From CAIZQW01 sp037133395 (lineage in GTDB: Bacteria > Verrucomicrobiota > Kiritimatiellia > RFP12 > UBA1067), in NCBI GenBank assembly GCA_037133395.1, contig JBAXOG010000002.1, positions 1-64,000 on the forward strand: DNA of 64,000 nt, in the 5' to 3' direction. The notes under the pieces are model-generated. The model did not search any database, was not told where the DNA came from, and saw only the letters and a list, made by a program, of their open reading frames with translations. The translations under genes were made by a program, and so were the position numbers. Positions 59,601 to 64,000 of this stretch are shown piece by piece; the stretch's first letter is position 1, and every line of letters starts with the position of its first letter.

Positions 59601-61007
59601 GACTGTGGCGCCGAAATGCGCCTCGATGGCTTTCTCCAGAGCCTGCGCGCGTTGGCCGTATTCAGCCGCCTCCGTGTCTTTGCCCAACGCACGGCCGAGA
59701 TCAGCAGCCGACCGGAGTCCGCCGTAGGCCAGGCTGGCCGTGGTCAGGTTGGCCGTGCCTGCGGGCAGGCGACCTTCGAGTTCATCCGTGTCGGAGGCAA
59801 TCACACCATCGGTCGTTTGTTTCCGTTTACAATATTCCAACGACCACGCGATGCCTTTCCAAAGTTCCTTGGCAACCGCCTCATCGCCCAAGGCCAGGCA
59901 GAAGCGTGAAGCCCCGTAGGCATACATGGCGGCATCGCCCCGGTCGAACGGTCCCCAGATGTCGGTCCCCTCCGCAACGATTGAACACGGGATACGCTGG
60001 TAGTCGGACTTCATGAACGACAGGTATTGGCGGTAGGCATTGAGCGATGCCGCGTTGCCGCCCGCCTCACCCAGAAACGGGAAGAACGGCCCGGCGTATT
60101 CCACGTTGTCGTTGCACCACGTCGCGGCGTAATAGCGCAGATTGCCGGGCGCCAGCATCATGCCCCCTCGGGTGTCGTTGATCGCTTCGGCCACCCGCCA
60201 CTTGGCAAAGGCGAAGGCGCGGTTCAGCAGGAGGTCCGGTGTTTCAAGACACAAGGTTTCATTGAGCCGGGCAATGAAGGCGCGGCGCTGCTTTTCCTCA
60301 GACGCGCCGTCGAGCGCCTCGGGCGGCGCATCGGCGAGACGCGCGGAAAAAAGAACGGAGAACGACAGGACGTTGCCGGCGGCAAGGCTTGTGCTGACGG
60401 GCGCGTCGGTAGAGACCGACAGGACATTCGTCCCGTAAGGGCCTGTTTTCTCGAACGCCAACGCGAGCGGCGCGACACCCACCACAACCGCCTTTTCACC
60501 CGTGTTCTTCAGCGTCCACCGGTCAACTGCTGCATACTTCTCAAACGCGGGGAAGGTCACGCGCGTAATTGCCAGAGGCCCTGCCTGTCCGACAAACGTC
60601 AGCGTCCCGTCGAGCCGGACTTCCGAAATCCTGAAAGGTCCAGCAGGCCGTGCGTCAACCGTGATGTGCGGCTCAGCCTCGGTCGCAAAGTGCCGGATCA
60701 GGCTGCCGTGTGTGTCGTTGGGGAAAATCCGCAAGGACGGCCAGACCACATCCCGCTCAAGTTTCAGCACGCCGGCCGCATCGAGCGAATACCAGACCTT
60801 CTGCCCGACCCTGCGTCCGCCCTGCTCGATAAAATCCTTGTGCGGGAGTTTCGTACCCTCGACCTTCCAGACCGTGGCGACACCTTCGCCAAAGGTCCAT
60901 CGGTCAGCCCGAGACAGAGAATTGCTTTCGACAGCACAGAGTACGCCAGCCGTCAAAACGCAGGCGCCCATGATGGTGGTCATGCGAGCTTTGAGTGAAT
61001 GCTTCAT
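56622..61007 (-). CDS. Four-part fusion: toroid glycosidase, SGNH hydrolase, NPCBM and GH27 alpha-galactosidase
   Basis: 1461 residues with a signal peptide. About 25-690: a beta-sandwich plus (alpha/alpha) toroid like GH78/GH95-type proteins (FPFLGEAGGNAASLNAYRQYLSFMKSDYQ, YPEGGQGHLASESGLYCRIFTEGMFGI). About 705-925: an SGNH/GDSL esterase with Ser in LVLVGDSITHS, Gly in NLGYSGFRTENIL, Asn in LLIGTNNTDD and Asp-His in DLIHPNAAG. About 928-1079: an NPCBM-type carbohydrate-binding domain (IWLSELKP, GLGVTQDTELTYAL). About 1080-1461: a GH27 domain beginning PPMGWNSWCGF, with nucleophile Asp in YLKVDWN (about 1204) and acid/base Asp in MWRTTFD (about 1260). One secreted protein could thus deacylate and degalactosylate a decorated glycan. 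Confidence 0.85.
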   Translation of the reverse strand: MKHSLKARMTTIMGACVLTAGVLCAVESNSLSRADRWTFGEGVATVWKVEGTKLPHKDFIEQGGRRVGQKVWYSLDAAGVLKLERDVVWPSLRIFPNDTHGSLIRHFATEAEPHITVDARPAGPFRISEVRLDGTLTFVGQAGPLAITRVTFPAFEKYAAVDRWTLKNTGEKAVVVGVAPLALAFEKTGPYGTNVLSVSTDAPVSTSLAAGNVLSFSVLFSARLADAPPEALDGASEEKQRRAFIARLNETLCLETPDLLLNRAFAFAKWRVAEAINDTRGGMMLAPGNLRYYAATWCNDNVEYAGPFFPFLGEAGGNAASLNAYRQYLSFMKSDYQRIPCSIVAEGTDIWGPFDRGDAAMYAYGASRFCLALGDEAVAKELWKGIAWSLEYCKRKQTTDGVIASDTDELEGRLPAGTANLTTASLAYGGLRSAADLGRALGKDTEAAEYGQRAQALEKAIEAHFGATVGGFDTYRYYDGNAVLRSWICMPLSMGLFERKQGTIDALFSPRMWTADGLASQAGDKVFWDRSTLYALRAVFQAGETAKALAFLGQYSRRRLLGEHVPYAVEAYPEGGQGHLASESGLYCRIFTEGMFGILPTGLDRFRCTPRLPDSWPSMALRHIQAFGNDVDIVVTRAGQKLHVQILQQDKILQDKLISPGETIEVVLPKPATALTVAAQPGQQPGDSDFPTRNTDPGAVARHEQKVAAVKSGDYDLVLVGDSITHSLGEMGGELASLRTVWDRHFAPRHALNLGYSGFRTENILWNLLNGELDFKRSPKVFMLLIGTNNTDDQYYKTIHTGEQVFTGTKAIVDLIRQRHPASKILILRTFPAGGRNDHVNAGHQGRIYNRSDKAREYLRRGGEQTAQLADNKHVFWLDVGRVFLRSEGTINADLIPDLIHPNAAGAEAWVQAVEPTLAKLLGDKPIVDTRDSIWLSELKPVVAKGSINLSGKTINIGGMEYASGLGVTQDTELTYALENRYQWFQAWVGLDLHGRAGAVRFQVFTDGQLAYDTGNIHHGAAGLNPHRPIGCRVPLAGVREMKLLVTGDGNTLAAWAGAQLWSVAIPLPDPKRFGDNQGLAKTPPMGWNSWCGFSTGVNEAVVRRNADAMVNSGMKDAGYQYVIIDDWWAMRSRDKDGNLQPDPNKFPQGMKALADYVHYKGLKFGMYTDAKSLTCGRFPGSYGHYEQDAKRFAEWGVDYLKVDWNDDPNPAPAHSLYSEFSKALAVYRPTLYNICEWGKCRPWSWARKSGGHMWRTTFDLIDRWDTDVDSNFGNGIVRIVDQNECLGAFAGPGGWNDLDQLFAGLYGNSWQSGKKAKGDPKGPGCTDTEYRSQMSLWCLLSAPLIAGCDLAEMDQVTRETLTNPEAIALDQDPLGIPAWRAYKFGDMEVWQKPLANGDVGAGLFNRGDKPQTITMRWSCLGIEGQRNVRDLWLRKDLGRFDREYVREVKPHEVLLIRLSK

Positions 61008-61022
61008 AAAATTAAATTAAGA

Positions 61023-61050
61023 GTCCGCGCCCCTCCCTGGAGGCGCGGAC
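61023..61050 (-). terminator. Terminator-like hairpin after the second giant protein gene
   Basis: GTCCGCGCC (61023-61031) pairs perfectly with GGCGCGGAC (61042-61050). On the minus strand it follows the stop of the giant gene at 61064 and is followed by a T/A-rich stretch (TCTTAATTTAATTTT) that leads to the ATG at 61007. It may reduce read-through into the glycosidase gene. Confidence 0.65.
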
Positions 61051-61063
61051 CTTGCGTGTGACG

Positions 61064-64000
61064 TCAGAAGAACTTGATCATCGTGCCCTGCGCCTTACGC
61101 AGCACAAGCGCATTGGGCTGCAATTCAAGATAATATTTGCCCGGCGCGTCCCCGAGGCGCGTCCACCCGGCCAGGTCCGACGCTGTCGCCGAACAGGAGG
61201 CGAACGTGCACAGGGTGATGATCTTCGGCTGTACCGCGCCCGGCTGGAACGTGAGTTGAACCGTGGCCGCCGTCGGCAGCGACAGCGCGCCCGTGACAGC
61301 GACCAGGCTTTGCGTGACGGCGTTGCCGGTGCAGGCCAGCGTCGCTCCTGGCGCAAGCGTGAGCGCGGCAACCTTCAGTGTGCCCGGCGCCGACGGTACG
61401 CCACCGCAGATGACACCCTGTGCAGCGACCGACACAAGGCCCGTGACAACGCCCGTGCCGCCCAGCATCCCCGCGCTAACGGTCGTATTGTTGGTGTAGA
61501 GGTTGACCCCGTTCAGGGCCATGAACCCCGTGCCGGTCTTGATAAGTTCTCTGGAACCGCTGAAAAAACCGCTGACCAGCAGGTCGATGCCGTTGGTCGC
61601 CCCAGGAGCCACGTTGAAAGTCACACCGCCTGCTTTCAAGAGAGCGACATACGGCGCGGAGATCACCGACGTGTTTACCCCTCCTGTGACCGCGACATTC
61701 TGGGCAAAACTCCAACTGCCGTTGACAGCATCGAGATAACCCGAGGCGCTGAGCGTCCCGCCGGCCAAGGTCAAGGGGCCGCATAAACCTGAGCAGACGC
61801 TGGCGGTGATGGCCATCACGCCGCCGGCATTGATCGTCACCGCCACATTGTTGCCTCCCATCAGGCTGTTGATGCGGTTCTCCTCGACACGTCCGCCGTT
61901 GTTGACCACCAGAGACGAACCGCTGGCAAGCCTGCTGGCGTAATTGCCAGTCGCAGGATTCAAGACGCCACCATTGACGACGTACGTCCCCGTGTACGTA
62001 TGCGTCCCGTTCAAGATGAGCGTTCCGGGACCGGTCTTGGTGATCGAGCCACCAGCCCCGCTGACGCCGTAGCTTGCCGTCTGGCTGCCGTAGAGGTTGT
62101 AGACCAGTGCGGCGTTGTTGGTGATGCCGCTGGCGAGGGAGCCGTCATGGCCTGTGGTCCCGTCTCCCAACTGCACGGTCCCGGTGGAGATTGTCATGCC
62201 GCCGCTGTGCGTGTTCGCGCCGGTGAGCGTCAGTTTGCCCGCGCCTGTCTTGTTGAGTGGCGAGCTTCCTGCGACCACCGCGCTGATGGTCACGCTCTTG
62301 TCCGCACCCAGCGCACCGACATCGATGGTGGCGCTGCCGCTGTAGACGCCAAGTGTGAGGACATTGGTCGAAAAACCATTGTTATCCAGTGTCCAGCCCG
62401 CCGCCGTGCCAACGGCATCTGTGTCATTGAAGCGCAAATGCCCGACGGTCCTGGGCGAATCCAGATGGACACTCGTGTCCGTCGTGATATCCAGCGTCGA
62501 GAAATCGTTGGTGCTGCCGATCCCATACCCGATGGCATTGTTCTGCCAATTAGCGGCCGTGCTCCAGTTGCCGCTTGCGAGTGAGGTCCAAACAGCAGCC
62601 GCTACGATGTCCGCTTTCAGGCCGGCAGGCTGCGTCAGGGAATAGTTGGGGTTGTCGAGGGTTGAGGTGGAGGTCACGTCCTTGCCGGTGCCGGGCATTG
62701 CGTCAGCGAATTGAGCGGACAGGGTCAGCGTCACCGTGTCACCGCTGAGCACTCCCGAAGAGAGCGTGCCGGTAAGAGGGGCAATCGCGGTGCCGTCATA
62801 GAATTTGTTACTCGTCGCAGCTCCGTTGATGGTCAGCGCAATCCGGACTACCGTTTGGGTGCTCAAGGCAGCCGAAACGCTGTCTGCAAAATTGTTGTCG
62901 CCGGCATACACCGCGACGATGTTGGCGTGGCTGCCGGCCGTGAGTGCGTTCAGCGCCGGCGTGATGGTGCAGATGCCGTTCTCACCGGTGACCAGTGTAT
63001 GGCTGCCCAGAACCGTGCCTGCAGCGCCGCCGTCTTTCAAGAAGAAGACAAGACCCGTGGGCACCGTGGGCGAGTTCGGCGTGACCGCGATGTCAAAGGA
63101 GAGGGAGTCGCCATAGGTCGTGTTCTCCGCAGTGCCGAGATGACGCGTCACCGCAACTGTGGAGGGAATCGCCGCAGCCGCGACGATCAGGTTGACCTGA
63201 CCGCCGCTGACCTCGATTCTTGCCGTCCCTCCACTGACCACGCCCGAATTGTTAAGGAGGAGATTCGTGGTGGCGCCACGCATCGGCGTGCCCGCGATGC
63301 TGCCGCTGGTCTGCGAGATGAGCCGATACGTCCCGGCGCCCAGCCGCGCGATGCTCAGGATGTTCACGGTGATGACGCCATTCAGCGTCAAGGAACCCTG
63401 CGAAACCGTCAGCGCCGGGCTGGCCGTGTCACCGGAATACGTCGCCGGGGTGAAATCCAGAGTGACCGCCTGCGAGCCGAGACTGACGGTCGTGCCGCCT
63501 TTGAGCACGGCAGGGGCTGCGGCGGTGCCGCTGGCGCGCAGGATGGTGTTGGTGCTCAGAGTATAGGTGCTGAAAGCCGAGACATCATTGGTCGCCCCTG
63601 CGGCAATGGCAATGCGGGCCGAGTTGCTGATCGAACCGCTGCTGGCGATGGTGAGCGTGCCATTGCTGATGACCGTGGCCCCGTTATAGGTGCTGGTGCC
63701 TGAGAGCGTCAGCGTGCCTCCGCCGAGCTTGGTCAGCCCACCGTCGGTGCCGGGGCCCGCGTGTTCCAACACCTGGCTGATCCCAATGTTTTTTCCGTTG
63801 GAGTCGAGGACCGCCCCGTTGGTGCTGACGTAGGCGTGGGTCAGTCTGGACATGAAGTTCGCCTGGGTATTACCAGCTTTAAGGGTACCGCCGTTAAACG
63901 TCAAATTATTTGTACCGTAAGTATTATTTGTCACGATCCCACCGACGGTCAAGGTTCCTCCACTGCCGAGGTTATAGGCAAACGTTTTCGTTGCTGATGC
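61064..64000 (-). CDS. Second giant autotransporter-associated beta-strand repeat protein (partial)
   Basis: The frame is open to the window edge, so the N-terminus is missing; 978 residues are visible. Order from the N-terminal side: beta-strand repeats (GGLTKLGGGTLTLSGTSTYNGATVISNGTLTI), a Big_3-type Ig domain (GDSLSFDIAVTPNSPTVPTGLVFFL), a YDG domain (KFYDGTAIAPLTGTLSSGVLSGDTVTLTLSAQFAD), a repeat domain starting SGNWSTAANWQNN, further repeats (KTGAGKLTLTGANTHSGGMTI, KTGPGTLILNGTHTYTGTYVVNGG), and the C-terminus LRKAQGTMIKFF. It shares the Ig-YDG-SGNWS order with the protein at 31420-35214. Secreted and surface-exposed; glycan attachment or adhesion is inferred. Confidence 0.82.
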   Translation of the reverse strand, partial: ASATKTFAYNLGSGGTLTVGGIVTNNTYGTNNLTFNGGTLKAGNTQANFMSRLTHAYVSTNGAVLDSNGKNIGISQVLEHAGPGTDGGLTKLGGGTLTLSGTSTYNGATVISNGTLTIASSGSISNSARIAIAAGATNDVSAFSTYTLSTNTILRASGTAAAPAVLKGGTTVSLGSQAVTLDFTPATYSGDTASPALTVSQGSLTLNGVITVNILSIARLGAGTYRLISQTSGSIAGTPMRGATTNLLLNNSGVVSGGTARIEVSGGQVNLIVAAAAIPSTVAVTRHLGTAENTTYGDSLSFDIAVTPNSPTVPTGLVFFLKDGGAAGTVLGSHTLVTGENGICTITPALNALTAGSHANIVAVYAGDNNFADSVSAALSTQTVVRIALTINGAATSNKFYDGTAIAPLTGTLSSGVLSGDTVTLTLSAQFADAMPGTGKDVTSTSTLDNPNYSLTQPAGLKADIVAAAVWTSLASGNWSTAANWQNNAIGYGIGSTNDFSTLDITTDTSVHLDSPRTVGHLRFNDTDAVGTAAGWTLDNNGFSTNVLTLGVYSGSATIDVGALGADKSVTISAVVAGSSPLNKTGAGKLTLTGANTHSGGMTISTGTVQLGDGTTGHDGSLASGITNNAALVYNLYGSQTASYGVSGAGGSITKTGPGTLILNGTHTYTGTYVVNGGVLNPATGNYASRLASGSSLVVNNGGRVEENRINSLMGGNNVAVTINAGGVMAITASVCSGLCGPLTLAGGTLSASGYLDAVNGSWSFAQNVAVTGGVNTSVISAPYVALLKAGGVTFNVAPGATNGIDLLVSGFFSGSRELIKTGTGFMALNGVNLYTNNTTVSAGMLGGTGVVTGLVSVAAQGVICGGVPSAPGTLKVAALTLAPGATLACTGNAVTQSLVAVTGALSLPTAATVQLTFQPGAVQPKIITLCTFASCSATASDLAGWTRLGDAPGKYYLELQPNALVLRKAQGTMIKFF

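Noticed and set aside
60027..60998. 323-codon plus-strand open frame opposite the GH27 fusion gene
   Set aside because: The minus-strand product has full domain support; the plus-strand translation is Arg-rich and unlike any family.
62711..63703. 330-codon plus-strand open frame inside the second giant gene
   Set aside because: Antisense frame of a G/C-rich repetitive gene, with Arg/Gly/Asp-biased translation and no motifs.

Overview
The window looks like a chromosome segment of a bacterium from the PVC superphylum, most likely Kiritimatiellota or a close relative (Lentisphaerae, Verrucomicrobia). This rests on gene content, not on a database search. The pointers are a 51-residue 'small basic protein' typical of PVC genomes (5347-5502), an ECF sigma factor overlapping a FecR-LamG protein, two very long autotransporter-associated beta-strand repeat proteins, a cytochrome-bearing HzsA-related protein, a DUF1080 protein and many multidomain glycoside hydrolases. 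I see no rRNA or tRNA genes, no CRISPR array and no transposase.

Layout. 1-5.6 kb: an AraC regulator, the carbon-starvation/peptide permease CstA, a miniature inverted-repeat-like element, a small HTH-like protein, apolipoprotein N-acyltransferase and the small basic protein. 5.6-9.9 kb (minus): an orphan RnfG-like FMN-binding protein and a DUF1080 protein, then the housekeeping cluster rsmD-coaD-yceD-rpmF-plsX. 9.9-11.9 kb (minus): a DUF2271 protein and a ferredoxin-flavin reductase-PepSY fusion, a likely membrane flavin/iron redox module. 12.0-16.9 kb (plus): a secretin, a MacA-like adaptor, a MacB-type ATPase and a permease in one tight operon. 16.9-22.7 kb: rpoN, ilvE, an OmpA-like protein, a PfkB sugar kinase and a ferredoxin-nitroreductase.

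22.7-37.5 kb (minus) is carbohydrate-related: a secreted beta-helix protein, an accessory ATPase, and then a probable regulon transcribed from an ECF sigma factor through FecR-LamG, a giant Ig/YDG/beta-strand-repeat protein, an MGH1-like hydrolase and a three-domain glycosidase. A second, similar set lies at 55.1-64 kb: another giant repeat protein that runs off the window edge, a four-part fusion ending in a GH27 alpha-galactosidase, and a GH101-like protein. Between them are an HzsA-related c-type cytochrome protein (38-41 kb) and an eight-gene catabolic operon (48.1 down to 41.0 kb). That operon holds two small membrane proteins, an FGGY kinase, an alcohol dehydrogenase, a phosphotriesterase-like lactonase, a shikimate-dehydrogenase-like enzyme, a cupin phosphoglucose isomerase and a 2-hydroxyacid dehydrogenase. 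It looks like uptake and breakdown of an unidentified polyol or sugar acid.

49.7-55.2 kb is an accessory zone: a PD-(D/E)XK-type ATPase with palindromic iterons, a DUF1016 nuclease-like gene flanked by ~160-bp direct repeats, a histidine kinase that appears 5'-truncated beside one of those repeats, its NarL-type response regulator, and the C-terminal remnant of a GntR/UTRA regulator. Across the window, many intergenic gaps and some gene ends carry degenerate tandem arrays with an 8-bp period. These arrays are the most unusual sequence-level feature. One lies inside the 5' end of the MacA-like gene, where a change in unit number would shift the reading frame.
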